Source: Gamsiella multidivaricata
Taxonomy: Eukaryota > Mortierellomycota > Mortierellomycetes > Mortierellales > Mortierellaceae
Reading direction: 5' to 3'
Assembly: GCF_025024155.1 (NCBI RefSeq)
Contig: NW_026251722.1
Coordinates: 62,001 to 126,000 of the forward strand
Length of the DNA: 64,000 bases
In this document: positions 1-9,923 of the stretch, piece after piece
Numbering within the stretch: position 1 is the stretch's first letter
Layout: each line of letters begins with the position of its first letter
Notes under the pieces: generated by a model
Told to the model about the DNA's origin: nothing
Seen by the model: only the letters and a program-made list of their open reading frames with translations
Databases searched by the model: none
Made by a program: the position numbers and the translations under genes

Positions 1-1
1 G

Positions 2-373
2 TTCAACGAATGTGGGATCGTAAGCGAGTTCTCAAGGCCGCTGAGCGAAAACGGAATCAGCTTATTCTATCTGAGCACGTTCAGCTCGGATTATATTATG
101 GTGAACGACCAGGATTTTGAACAGGCTGTGGCGCGTCTGCATTTAACTGCCCAGACATCCATCGTGGGCGTAACGAGGCCGGATGTTACGTTGGCGTACG
201 ACGTCAGGGATGACCGGTCAATACGTTCTTCAGGATCTGGGACGGACAACGAGTCGGATACGGAGTCGGATGTGGACTCGGCGTCTGAGGTTGACCCGGA
301 GGATTACGAGGGGGGTGGAAAGGATGATGATGGCCTCGAGATTGTGTTCGAGGACGACAGCATACGTAAATAG
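2..373 (+). CDS. CASTOR-like ACT-domain protein, C-terminal part (5' end outside window)
   Basis: The frame is open from base 2 and ends at TAG 371-373, giving the last 123 residues. The beginning reads as an ACT fold with the motif ECGIVSEFSRPLSENGISLF followed by YLSTFSSDYIMV, the arrangement found in CASTOR/GATS-type ACT proteins, which in animals bind arginine and inhibit GATOR2 upstream of TORC1. After the ACT segment comes an acidic, low-complexity tail (many D/E/S from about residue 65) ending EDDSIRK. A polyadenylation-type AATAAA lies about 25 bp after the stop. The N-terminal half is missing, so the number of ACT domains and the ligand pocket cannot be judged. The fold assignment is by motif recognition; arginine sensing in this fungus is inference. 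Confidence 0.7.
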   Translation, partial: FNECGIVSEFSRPLSENGISLFYLSTFSSDYIMVNDQDFEQAVARLHLTAQTSIVGVTRPDVTLAYDVRDDRSIRSSGSGTDNESDTESDVDSASEVDPEDYEGGGKDDDGLEIVFEDDSIRK

Positions 374-433
374 GAAGTTGCATAAACATGTGTACAATAA
401 AATTATCTTAGCACTCCTCATTTATAATCTGAA

Positions 434-644
434 TCCCTCCACCTTGTCCTTGGCCTTTGTATCCGAGTTCTGTAAACTCACCCATGGTGATGATCACATC
501 GACTTTGGCCCGCTTGATCTCGACCTTAAGGGCGGTCTTACGGTCTATGATTACGACATTTGAGAGCAGCGACATTTTTTCCTTCCCGACAAAAGGGTCG
601 AGTTGAGTTGTCACCCGGCAAAATAGGTGTAGATGAGCTGACAT
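434..644 (-). pseudogene. Decayed relic of the small charged coiled-coil family
   Basis: On the minus strand an ATG at 644-642 begins a sequence that aligns base by base with the intact minus-strand gene at 31869-32276. The leader CAAGACAA..ATGTC, the GCCGG..GACAACTCAAC stretch, the DHKTALK segment (here DRKTALK) and the VDIIT..EF segment followed by a degraded GKIEG are all recognisable. About 105 bp in the middle are missing, several frameshifts are present, and the conserved C-terminal SWM..AEE block is lost. The short remaining reading frame (stop at 408) does not encode the family protein. Its position and orientation relative to the intact gene at 1721 mirror the pair at 31869/33050, so this is the dead half of a duplicated divergent pair. 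Confidence 0.7.
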
Positions 645-1570
645 GTTTGTCTTGCAATGCGATAGTTTTGGGTGTCGAGAAAGTTTTCGTTGGAGCTATT
701 AATGATGTTATTGTTTTGCAGTGATTGCGTTGCGCGGAATTAGGTATCCGTTTGAAGCGATCCAGCGATTGGGCGCATAAGAAAAGAGTGTAATGCCTCG
801 CGCGTCCAGCAGAAAGTAGAAGCATTCATCGTCTTTTTTTTTTTTTTTTTTATCGGTTGTTCTGCCAGGAGCACATTTCTCTGTGGTAGTTGTCGTAAAT
901 AAGCTAAAAATGTCCAAACTTGGGAGACAATGCCTGGACATGAAGCCAATTGCTGCTTCCTCTGTGCAGGACACTGGGCTACCGCTGGAATATGTCACCT
1001 TGGATCCCGTCTGCCCTTTTCAGTCACCGCCGACTGCTGATATCAGGGCCTCTGTTGGTAAGCCCCATTTTCAAGGCCGAGTAGTATAGGACAACAAAGG
1101 CATCCGATCCAATGTTGCTGTGCATATGTGTCCTCCTTTGAGTAGCGCTTTGTGTTGGATCCGTGGACGAAACTGGAGCATGGATATCGTTGCAGAATGG
1201 TCGTGAGTATGGGAGGGTCTCTCTCAGTCTGTCACTGCGGTCGACAGTCGAAAAGAGTGGGGGGAGGATGACGATGGGAAGAGGATTGTCTGCCGCATTT
1301 GGAAGAAAATGTTGAGCCTTGGCACTCGACATTTCCAAACAGAGGATGATTTCGACACGTCGGATGCTTGGCAGTCTGTCTGCGCATTATCGTACTCCTC
1401 TTTTTCTCCCTTGCACAAACAAAAATATCGATCGTCTACTTCCTCAAGAACACGCGTTGTGGTTACGCAGACATGTTTCGAAATAGAAAAAAATGCTGCA
1501 CTGCGAACGCAAAGACCGTTGGCATCCGATCATGACAATGGCGCCGTCAAGTTGCGGGGTTCGTCTTAGG
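645..1570. other. Intergenic/promoter region of duplicated locus, copy A
   Basis: No gene is visible. An 18-T tract lies at 834-851. From about 1285 to the gene at 1721 the sequence is nearly identical to 32589-33049, including the block GCATTTGGAAGAAAATG and a long stretch ending in the TATA region; copy B contains about 30 extra bases near 32815-32850. Bases 650-1284 have no clear counterpart in copy B. Confidence 0.7.
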
Positions 1571-1578
1571 TATAAAAG
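1571..1578 (+). promoter_or_regulatory. TATA box of copy A gene
   Basis: TATAAAAG sits 143 bp before the ATG at 1721, followed by a CA-rich, G-poor leader typical of strongly transcribed fungal genes. The same element and leader are conserved at 32907. Confidence 0.6.
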
Positions 1579-1720
1579 CGTCCTGGTCCCCACCTCGACC
1601 AGAATACATACATAGTCATTCAGCCACAACTTACCAGCAGTAACACAGCAACTCAGCAGCATAGCAACACCGACAAACCTCTTTTCTGACAAACCAACAC
1701 CACCTTCCTCTCACCTAGCC

Positions 1721-2140
1721 ATGTCTTTCATCTTCAACATCTTCTCCGACAACTCCGTCACCCCCTCTGAGAAGGAGAACGCAGCTGCGCTCAAGGCCAT
1801 CATCAAGGACCACAAGACAGCGCTCAAGGCCGAGAACAAGCGGTTCGAAGCCGAGTACAAGCAGGCGGTCAAGGATGCCGAGGTCGAGTACAAGCGAGCG
1901 AAGCAGGAGGCCAAGGACGACTTGATCCGTAAGACCCTGGATGCTGTCAAGCGCGAGGTTGATATCATCACGGCCACGGACGAGTTTGCAAACTCGGATG
2001 CAAAGACCAAGGGCAAAATCGAGAGATTCAGGGCGTGGATGAGCAGCGCGGAAGAGAAGCATTTTGGCGAGAAGGACGAGGATCTGGAGGTCTTTGAGAT
2101 CTTTGAGACGGAAGTTGACACGAAGAAGAACAAGGACTGA
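1721..2140 (+). CDS. Small charged coiled-coil protein, copy A
   Basis: Intronless, 139 residues, start MSFIFNIFSDNS. I do not recognise the family. A short hydrophobic N-terminus (MSFIFNIF) is followed by a K/E/A-rich stretch, residues about 15-80, with a strong heptad-like pattern expected to form long helices. Next comes the family's most conserved block KREVDIITATDEFANSD, then GKIERFRAWMSSAEE, and an acidic tail ending in KKNKD. No signal peptide, membrane span or catalytic motif is visible. It differs from the copy at 33050 at only four residues (R/G, A/S, S/N, K/R), although the genes are 31 kb apart. The shared TATA box and leader suggest both are expressed. Function unknown; a structural or stress-related role is only a guess. 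Confidence 0.8.
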   Translation: MSFIFNIFSDNSVTPSEKENAAALKAIIKDHKTALKAENKRFEAEYKQAVKDAEVEYKRAKQEAKDDLIRKTLDAVKREVDIITATDEFANSDAKTKGKIERFRAWMSSAEEKHFGEKDEDLEVFEIFETEVDTKKNKD

Positions 2141-2512
2141 TCCTTGTGTTGTTAACCCCATCAACGTGTAGAATGAAATAATAAAAAAAAAAGCGAATGT
2201 TAGTCAACCCCCCTTGCATACGACGCGCTGCTGTGGCATGCTGCGATAAGATAAAAAAAGATGCGGATCTACAAATTGCCATTTTTGGCAGAGCTATTGT
2301 TTTTTGGTGCCTGTGGTGCCTGAATGACGACCGGGGCTTCATTCAAAGATCCGCCGCTGTCATCGCTGTCATCGCTCATTCCACCTCCACTCTTATAGAA
2401 TCCCCCCGATCGAACACCTCTCCATCAACCTCCCCACTCTGAATCCGCCTGATCCATCGACACCCCATTCGCAACAGCCCCCCTCTTCGTCTTGAATGTC
2501 TCCGCCCTGAGC
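2141..2512. other. Intergenic spacer
   Basis: Contains AATAATAAAA about 40 bp after the coiled-coil gene stop (likely 3' end signal) and a CT/CCA-rich stretch before the carrier gene. No other gene seen. Confidence 0.5.
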
Positions 2513-4452
2513 ATGCCCATTCTCTCTTCCCTCACTCCAGACTCCCTCTCCAGCACTATACCCTCGGGCATCTCTGTCCTCCGAACAACCAGCATCCCCT
2601 CTCACCCCAACATACAATCGACATGGCACCCGCAATCTGGCCCCAGCAATGTAGACCAACCCAGGATTAAAGGAGCAACTCCTCGGCCGATTGTGGCATA
2701 TGCTGTATCTGAACTTGGCGATAACAAGGACACTGTCCGGGGATCTGCCACGGTCGGTGTGCCCACTGCAGTGGCACGATCCATGCTTCTCCAGGGGCTT
2801 CAATTCTGGTACAGGGTCCCCATCAAGGTACACTGAACCACCTCCTGATGATGGCTACGTGGTTCCTGCAGAATGGAGACCTGTATGTTGCTGCTCAGCC
2901 CAACTGACACTTGCTTGCTTTTTTTATTGTTGTTGTTGTTGTTGTTCATCGTCCATGGATGAACAGCTGTTCCGCCCAATGCGTGTTGACTATCTGGTCA
3001 TGGCTCGAGCAGTGACCATGGGCCTGATCCCGACACCCGCCCACCGACTCCCACTCGTCCAAACAATCACACATTCCAAACACGCCCAATTCTTCCGCGC
3101 GACCTCGATCGGGATGCTCGCCCTCGCGATCCGGACTCAGGGCGCCGGGTTCGTCTATCGACAGGTGCTTCCACCGCTAATCATGAATTCGTTCATCGGA
3201 TCCGTGCTCTATACGACCTATATCTTCACGTTACCGATCTTCCATCCCGCTTTTACGTATCAGAAATCGAGGACGTTCCCGCCACCACCGTTTCCGGCCG
3301 TCTTTATGGCAGGGGCTCTCGCGGGCGCTGCTCAATCGCTCATCGCGGCACCGATGGATTCGTTGAAGATTAAGTTTCAGGTCCAGGATTTGGCCCAGGG
3401 AGGGAAGCATAAGAGTATGACCGGGTTCGCAATCACAACGTTGAAGGAGTTAGGGCTCAAGACCGTCTACAGGGGGTTTGCGCTTACTCTTGTCAAGGTA
3501 TGCCAAAAAAAAAAAAAAAAAAAAAAAAAAACCACGACGACGAACCAGGATCAAGTTTAATCGCCTTTTTTTTTTTTTTTTTTTTTTTTTGCTGAGACGC
3601 TATGAATATTCATATACCCGTTTTATTCTCTTTGATTACTAGGACTCCTTGGCGTGTGGATTGTTCTTTGGAGTGTTTGAATGGGTAAAGCAGCAGGGCT
3701 ACTACTACTTTATCGACGAGCTCTATGGGATCCGCGAGGACATGGAGGCCCTTAATGCGAAGATGGACCAGGACTATGCGACATTTGCTCAGCAGGAATC
3801 CCAGGACACCGCCACCATCACCATTACCACCGAATCATCTACGCCCATACCCGTTATCCCCACAGAGATCTCAACAACCCCATCAAGACCATACCTGTTG
3901 CTGGAGCCAACCTTTGTCCTTCTGGCGGGCGCTGCTGCCGCTGTTGCATACCAAGCGGTTGACTACCCACTGGAGCAGGTCAAGAACATCTTCTTTGCCA
4001 AAGAAACCGAGCTTCAGGTACAAGCAGACCGTCGTGGACCTGCGGCTCAGCACTCTCAGCACCTCAATTCGTCCTCGATGCGCTCGGGTACTTCGATCTC
4101 CTCACAACTGTACCAGATGACATGGGAGGAGTGTCGGGCGCAGGCAGGTCTGGCAGGAGGATGGCGTCGGTTCCTGTTTACGAATTTTGCGACGACGGCA
4201 GTACGTGCAGTCCCGGCAGCGAGTGTGGGGTTCCTGGTGTTCGAGGTGATGAAACGGAAGTTGGACGCGAGGATGTATGAGAACGAGGATCGGGAGATGG
4301 AGACGTACCTGGATAGAATGATGACGGAGCGTGAGCAGGAAAGGCGGGCGGAGAGGAAGGCTGTGATAGAGGCAGAGAGGCTGGAGGCCGAGCCGGCGTA
4401 TGAGGCGATACGGGAGCGGGAGTATGAGAAGCAGGAACTGGCAGCGCACTAA
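2513..4452 (+). CDS. Mitochondrial carrier-like (SLC25-type) protein
   Basis: Predicted exons 2513-2827, 2967-3497 and 3643-4452 give 551 residues. The first in-frame ATG after an upstream stop at 2450 is at 2513; an upstream exon cannot be excluded. Carrier signatures are seen in the second unit (AAPMDSLKIKF, then VYRGF) and third unit (AVDYPLEQVKN, then RAVPAASVGFLVFE). The first unit lacks the P-x-[DE]-x-x-[KR] signature and instead reads YRVPIKLFRPMRVDYLVMAR. A polar insertion (about residues 310-355) separates units two and three, and the C-terminus is a long charged helix rich in E and R. The protein probably sits in a mitochondrial membrane; the transported substrate cannot be inferred. 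Intron 2 carries long A and T runs. Confidence 0.65.
3505..3590 (+). repeat. Poly(A)27 ... poly(T)25 inverted homopolymer pair in an intron
   Basis: Inside intron 2 of the carrier gene a run of 27 A directly follows the donor region and a run of 25 T lies 34 bp later. In the transcript these could pair as an A-U hairpin looping out the intervening bases. Confidence 0.8.
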
Positions 4453-5672
4453 GAAACCCTAGATTAATTTCATGCCTACAAAAACAGATTAAAGGAGGAG
4501 GGGTGTGACTGGATGCTGAGGCTGGTTTAAGACGGGTTGAAGATGGTTGGTTGAGGGGTGTATGCTTTGGCGCTAATCACCAATAGGATGTGATGCATGC
4601 ATGGAAATCATGCAAGGGAGCTGCACAGGCAGTTCTGTGCGACCATTCATTGGACGCGCGTGCAAAAACGGCAGAATTCGAAAAAAATTATATGTATTAA
4701 AAAGAAAAAGTGGATGATAACCACAAGGATGTTCAGGCTGTCAGACCCCCCCCCCCTCCCAGGATCCGATGTGGATATGGAATTGCATATGGATGCTATA
4801 CACAGGTACCAAAAATGCCACATCGCCTTGCGTGGAATAGATGGGCGACTTCCATACGATCGTTGGGTTCCATCCATTGATGAGTAAAAAGCATGAAACG
4901 GACTAGGACTGGCGTGGATCGGTGGCGGTGGATATGGTGATTTACAATTAGTATGAGACGCATCCACTCACGCAAAAAAAGAAAAAAAAGAAAAAAAAGA
5001 AATGCGCTATCCTCACTTCCTGCATTTCTTAAATAGGGCAAATGATACAAAAAAGAGCAAGTGTGATCACTGCCGATTGACTGAATCGATTCAATTAGAA
5101 CACACCTTGGCATGAGAGACATAAGAAAGAAAGAGAGGTCCGTTAATATTGATGCAGATCAAGTTCAACAAGTATTTATTCTTCGCAAGTGTGTGGGAGT
5201 ACGTCCACAGGATGGGGTTAGTGTTATGCTGGGTTGTTCCTATGGCGCAGGTAACTTCAAAGAAGAGGGACTTGGATGAGCGACAGTACAGTATGAGTGT
5301 GTGCGTGTGTGAGTGAGAAAGGGAGGCCAGGAGCAATAAAACAAAGGAAGCATGCGTGCGATTATTGGAGCTACCAGTTGACAAACAGAGCGAATGATCA
5401 CCGAGTCAGTCAAAAAAGAACGCGTTCGGCCTGTGTCATAGAAACCCCTCCACAAAGAACACAAACACCCATGCATACTTTACTTACCAGTAAAAAAAGA
5501 AAGAAAAGAAAAAGAAAATAAGAGATGAAGAAAACAAAAGCCGGGGCAATAGGAAAGCCAGAGACGCGCGTCCTTGGCCTCTCAGATCCATTCTGACCTG
5601 TCCGTTACATTTCCCCTCGTAATCGCGTGTCGCGTTGGCTATTCGTCATCATGTTACAACCAGACTCTCCTT
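4453..5672. other. Intergenic, no gene seen
   Basis: About 1.2 kb holding the 3' flanks of the carrier gene (+) and of the Cys-rich gene (-). Features: C run at 4746-4756, A8G-type repeats near 4974-5001, GT-rich stretch near 5295-5310. Short frames here look random in composition. Confidence 0.5.
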
Positions 5673-6044
5673 CTAGTTAGCCTTCATCGTGCTATCATTG
5701 CCACCGTCTCCGATACACTGACAGCAACGCCGACAATAGGCGCAATGTCGACAGAGTTCTCCCGGCGCAAGACTCATGCAATTCTCACAGAGACCGGCGC
5801 CGTGAACATCACGGCCGTAGAGGGTGCTTCCGCCGTCGAGGGTCATGCGGCGTGCATGTGCATGTCGGTTCTGTTCGGTCGAATTCTGGGCTTTGCAAGA
5901 AGAACCACCGTCCTGCTTGGTGCTCGGGATCGGGATAGGCTCGGACGTGCTGGAGCGCGATCCTTGTTGTTGCTGTTGCTTGGAAATCATGGGCTGGGAT
6001 GATGCTGAGGTTGAGGAGCTCTGCTCAGGAGTATTGTAGGACAT
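5673..6044 (-). CDS. Small cysteine-rich protein, probable zinc-binding
   Basis: Single-exon frame of 123 residues from ATG 6044-6042. The first half is low complexity (S/T/Q with a QQQQQ run). The second half contains LDGGSTLYGRDVHGAGLCEN and then a dense cysteine cluster C-x2-C-x9-C-x2-C-x2-C-x2-CC-x-C within about 30 residues, which suggests a compact zinc-binding module. No signal peptide. The contrast between a random-like N-terminus and an ordered Cys-rich C-terminus argues that it is real. I do not recognise a named family; function unknown. Confidence 0.5.
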   Translation of the reverse strand: MSYNTPEQSSSTSASSQPMISKQQQQQGSRSSTSEPIPIPSTKQDGGSSCKAQNSTEQNRHAHARRMTLDGGSTLYGRDVHGAGLCENCMSLAPGELCRHCAYCRRCCQCIGDGGNDSTMKAN

Positions 6045-6841
6045 GGTTTGTTAGTTTGTTGATTTGTTGGCTGGGTGTCGCGACGCGTGTTTTGGTGGCA
6101 CAGTGGGGTGGACACACTGGGACGAAGGGGGTGGATGATGCCTGTTGTTATCCTGACCTTGAAATAGGGCGAACGGATGGATCGAAAAAGTGTCGTGACG
6201 GAAGGATTAAGGGATATACTGTGGATCGATGTTGTTGTTCCTGCGGTCGAGGGGAGAAAGAGCAGGAGGAAGAGAAGGAGTAGGAGAAGGAGAAGGAGAA
6301 GAAGAAGGAGGGAAGAAAGGAAAAAGAAAGAAGGAAAGAAGGAAAGAAGGAAATAAAGAAGGAAAAGTGGTGAAGGGGTGATTTATGATTTTGAATAAGG
6401 ATTTGTATTATGATATGGATTGTATGTGATAGCTGTAGAATCAAACATCATCCATTGATCCGTTTCTCTCTTTGCTTGCTTCCTTTTAGTCTGGGAACAC
6501 ACTTCCACCTGTCGTCTTTCGGCTTTCGTGCCATTCCCCCAAAGTGTGAGGTGCGGGTAACCTTGAATGAATCTCCTCTCTCCCATCAGAGTGTGGTAAC
6601 TGCGCTGACCACCATCCATTGACCACCATCGAGCACCATCGAGCACCATCGAGCACTATCGAGCGCTTGTTGCCCAGTCGGGAAGAACATACACCGAACC
6701 ATCGAACCATTGAGCCATCAAACAATCGAACTATTAAACTATTAAAGCATTAAACCATTGAACTATTGAGCCATTGTGTTACTGTTGGTTCCTAGAAACC
6801 CTAATTCATTTATTTTTTTTTCCTCCGCACATCGGTCGATC
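6045..6841. other. Intergenic with purine-rich and tandem repeats
   Basis: 5' flank of the Cys-rich gene, purine-rich (GGAA/GAAG repeats) at about 6250-6375, then degenerate 10-bp tandem repeats up to the 3' end of the PPR gene. No gene seen. Confidence 0.5.
6611..6778 (+). repeat. Degenerate 10-bp minisatellite
   Basis: Several head-to-tail copies of a unit like CACCATCGAG (6611-6664) pass into AT-richer variants of the form AACCATTGAA/AACTATTAAA (about 6700-6778). Seen directly; no coding potential. Confidence 0.7.
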
Positions 6842-9670
6842 TCAAAGCCTTCGCGTGTTCAGGACAACCTTATCCACCAAGGCCTCGACTCTAGGCCATT
6901 GTTGTACAGCAATCCGCCGAACACTCTCCAGCTCCTTCTCCAGAAAATCGTACTGTGCCAGTCCTGTGAACAGCAGCTCAAAATCTTCTGTCCTTGGAGT
7001 CAGTCTCATCTCGCGACACCCTTCTTTCAACAAATCCTCGATCTCTCTGAACCGGTTATGTGTCAGCAGCGCATTCAGATATGCCGTAAAGACCTCCGGT
7101 GCCGGCTTCAGCATGATGACCTTGCTAGGGAGCGGTGATGCCTGGACAGGTGGATCCATTGACGATGATGGGCCCGAGTCTGGTTCCACTCGATCAGGTC
7201 GAATGGGGCTCCTGGTTGCCGCGTGCCATATAGAGTTTAAAATGTCGATATATCCTCGCTCTCGGCAGGCCTCAATCAGATGGAGCAGATTGGTCGTCGA
7301 CGGCACCCAGTTCAAGGGCTTCTCTAGGCTCTGCATCTGACGCCACGTTTTGATCACCCGGTCGGGCATACCATGACCGCCATATGCATCCAAAAGCACC
7401 TGAAAGTAATCCGGCGTCGGCTCCAGCTCTAGATCCTCCATGACACCCGAGATCTCGTCGATCCGTCCGACATTTAAGTTTGGTAGTGAACTATAGGCAC
7501 TGATGAGGGTTGTGAGGGTGATGGCATCGACCTTGAGATTCCTGCGGTTGATCTCCTTGTAGATGAACTCGACCATCTCGACGTTGCCCTGTTGACCATA
7601 GGTGCGCATCAAGACCGTGAACGATATGATATCTGGCAACAATCCCATGTCCAGCATGGCGCCCCAGTACTCCTTGACCTTCTCCACATTATCCTGGATC
7701 GAATGGATGTTGACCATCGAGGTGAGTGTCTTGATCGTCGGTTGCACGCCAGTTTTGATCATTTGGTCGTAAGTGAGGTCGCATGCCGCATATTTTCCTG
7801 CGCGCATATGGGCATTGATGAGAACCGTGTAGCAGTGCACATCTGGTTTGATCCCTGCATCCAGCATCTCCTGATAGTATCGCAAGGCGCCTCGATGATC
7901 CATGATACTCGACATGTAGTCTATCAACATGGTGTAGGTATGAACCGAGACCTCCATCCTGGAGCTTCGCATCACTCGCAGCATCTGTTGGGCATTGTCG
8001 AGCTGGTGGTGCTCGAGGTAGAGCTGGATCAGTCGGCTGCAAATGGTGGCGTCGGGGTCGATCCGAAAGCTGTTCATCTGGTGGTAATAGTGCAATGCAT
8101 CGTGCAGATTGTTCCGCTTGCAGCAGCCGGTGATCAAGATGCTGTAGGGCCAGGCGCTTGTCGGTCGAATATCTTGGGCAGTAAAATGGTCGTGAAAGAT
8201 CTTGTTGGCGGTCGGAATCTCATTAGCGCGCACGTATCCGTCCAGAAGTGAGCTCACAATGACCTCGTTTACTTGCCGTCCCTTGGAAATCATATGCTGG
8301 TAGATACCCCTGGCCGCATCCAGGTCCATGCGCTTTCCATACACGTTCATCAGCACTCCAAATGTAAGATCGTTCATCTCCCCGGCTGGCAGCGATTTTA
8401 GAATGGCCTCCAGGCTGACGTCAACGTCCTCATCTTGGCCCGTTCGGGCAAAGACCTTGATCGTACTGGTGATTATCTGCGCACTCGGGTATACCTTGTT
8501 GAGCGCCATCTCCGTCTGAATCTGTGCAATCGCCTCCTCGTTACCGTCCTGTGCATATCCGTCGATCAAGGTCGAATAAGTAACAGAATCCGGCTTCATG
8601 TTTGATTCCTTCATCAGCGTCATGACCTTCCGCGCGCCTGTAAAGTCCCTCTGCTTGACAAACCGCTTGACAACCAAGTTGAAGATATACATGTTGGGTT
8701 GAACGCCATTCACGAGCATGTCGTCGAGAAGCCGATCTGCCTCACTCTGCATCCCATTCTTGATATACTGGCTGATCATTGTCGAATAGGTTGTGACATC
8801 GGGCCGCCGGTCATAGATGATACCCTTTCGCATATCCTCAAATATTTGTTCGGCCTCCTTGATCCGACCATTGGCACCTAATCCGCGTATCATGATATTG
8901 TAGCTGTTCTTCATGGGCACGAGTCCGTAGGTGTAAATATCTTGGTTAAAAGAGTCGATCGCCCGATTGATGTTTCCATATCGGACCATAATGTCCAGCA
9001 TCATGTTGAGAATCCCCTGGTTGGGCGAATAGTACTTCTTCATGTCCTCGTAGACCTTTAGTGCCCACTTGGCCGTGTCTGTTGACTTTGACCTATGGAA
9101 GCAGCGCACCATGTCGTAGTAGACTGCAAATCGAAAGGGCCGTGGCGGCGATGTGCTGCTGTCCAAGGTGCCATTGAGCTTCGTGTAGGTGTGCCAGACG
9201 TGCTTGGCGTTCTTTGAAAGAATGGCTTTGTCCATCATCTGCCAGGGCGGAATAGGGTCGACCTTTGCTGTTGACTTGTCGCTGTCCGCGGCTATCCGAT
9301 CATGCCTGCTGCTAAAGCTGTCTGCGATCGTCTCGTGTGGATTGTAGTGTTTCTCCGTGCCTGGTGGTGCGAGGAAACTGCCGATGGTTAACCGCGGCGG
9401 AGTCGATCGCTCCTGGGGTGCTTGGGGGGTCTTTGAGGGCTGTGACGAACTATCCTGATCGGCTGAGATTCCTGCGGCCGTACTGTATAGACGTCGGGAA
9501 GAATGTAATCCGGTGCGACTGGGTATTCGTGCGAATGTGGAATGAGGTCGGTGGAGTGGGTGGTGTTGCTGGCAGAGCAGGCGGATCATGAACGAGGCCA
9601 GCTGGCTGTCCCAGGATATCGGAGCAGCATGCTTGCCCAGGACTAGCTTGCAGGACTTGGCAGCATGCAT
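6842..9670 (-). CDS. Mitochondrial pentatricopeptide repeat (PPR) protein
   Basis: Intronless, 942 residues from ATG 9670. An alternative ATG at 9589 gives MIRLLCQQHH with an Arg/Ser-rich presequence ending RRLYSTAA, an even better mitochondrial targeting signal. The frame is open upstream to 10006, but that part overlaps the divergent gene and looks non-coding. From about residue 190 on there are tandem 35-residue helix pairs of the form TYSTMISQYIKNG..ADRLLDDMLVNGVQP, TYSTLIDGYAQDG and CYTVLINAHMRAGKY; I see well over a dozen. Such proteins bind organelle RNA sequence-specifically and act in mitochondrial RNA maturation or translation. The RNA target is unknown. Codon use is even and no frameshift is seen. 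Confidence 0.9.
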   Translation of the reverse strand: MHAAKSCKLVLGKHAAPISWDSQLASFMIRLLCQQHHPLHRPHSTFARIPSRTGLHSSRRLYSTAAGISADQDSSSQPSKTPQAPQERSTPPRLTIGSFLAPPGTEKHYNPHETIADSFSSRHDRIAADSDKSTAKVDPIPPWQMMDKAILSKNAKHVWHTYTKLNGTLDSSTSPPRPFRFAVYYDMVRCFHRSKSTDTAKWALKVYEDMKKYYSPNQGILNMMLDIMVRYGNINRAIDSFNQDIYTYGLVPMKNSYNIMIRGLGANGRIKEAEQIFEDMRKGIIYDRRPDVTTYSTMISQYIKNGMQSEADRLLDDMLVNGVQPNMYIFNLVVKRFVKQRDFTGARKVMTLMKESNMKPDSVTYSTLIDGYAQDGNEEAIAQIQTEMALNKVYPSAQIITSTIKVFARTGQDEDVDVSLEAILKSLPAGEMNDLTFGVLMNVYGKRMDLDAARGIYQHMISKGRQVNEVIVSSLLDGYVRANEIPTANKIFHDHFTAQDIRPTSAWPYSILITGCCKRNNLHDALHYYHQMNSFRIDPDATICSRLIQLYLEHHQLDNAQQMLRVMRSSRMEVSVHTYTMLIDYMSSIMDHRGALRYYQEMLDAGIKPDVHCYTVLINAHMRAGKYAACDLTYDQMIKTGVQPTIKTLTSMVNIHSIQDNVEKVKEYWGAMLDMGLLPDIISFTVLMRTYGQQGNVEMVEFIYKEINRRNLKVDAITLTTLISAYSSLPNLNVGRIDEISGVMEDLELEPTPDYFQVLLDAYGGHGMPDRVIKTWRQMQSLEKPLNWVPSTTNLLHLIEACRERGYIDILNSIWHAATRSPIRPDRVEPDSGPSSSMDPPVQASPLPSKVIMLKPAPEVFTAYLNALLTHNRFREIEDLLKEGCREMRLTPRTEDFELLFTGLAQYDFLEKELESVRRIAVQQWPRVEALVDKVVLNTRRL

Positions 9671-9923
9671 CGGTGAGCGTGTAATTGATTTCGCTCGTTC
9701 TCCAGCCTCCTCGTCTTTTCGTGACTCTAGCTTGCTGGTTCCTGAACCTGAGATCTCCTGTCCTGTGAGGGATGTGGGATGTGGGAGGTGATCTCTTTTG
9801 AAGTGTCGCCTCGTATTTATGCCGTTGTTGTTATTAAGGGCCTGAATCAAATAGCCATATCGCTGTCCGCAGAACGCTTCGCCCTCTTTTTCTGCGGTAA
9901 AACAGCCCTTTCTCATACCCCCG
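9671..9923. promoter_or_regulatory. Divergent promoter, PPR gene / PIG-Y gene
   Basis: 253 bp separate the two predicted starts, which point away from each other, so the promoters must overlap. No clear TATA box. Confidence 0.5.
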
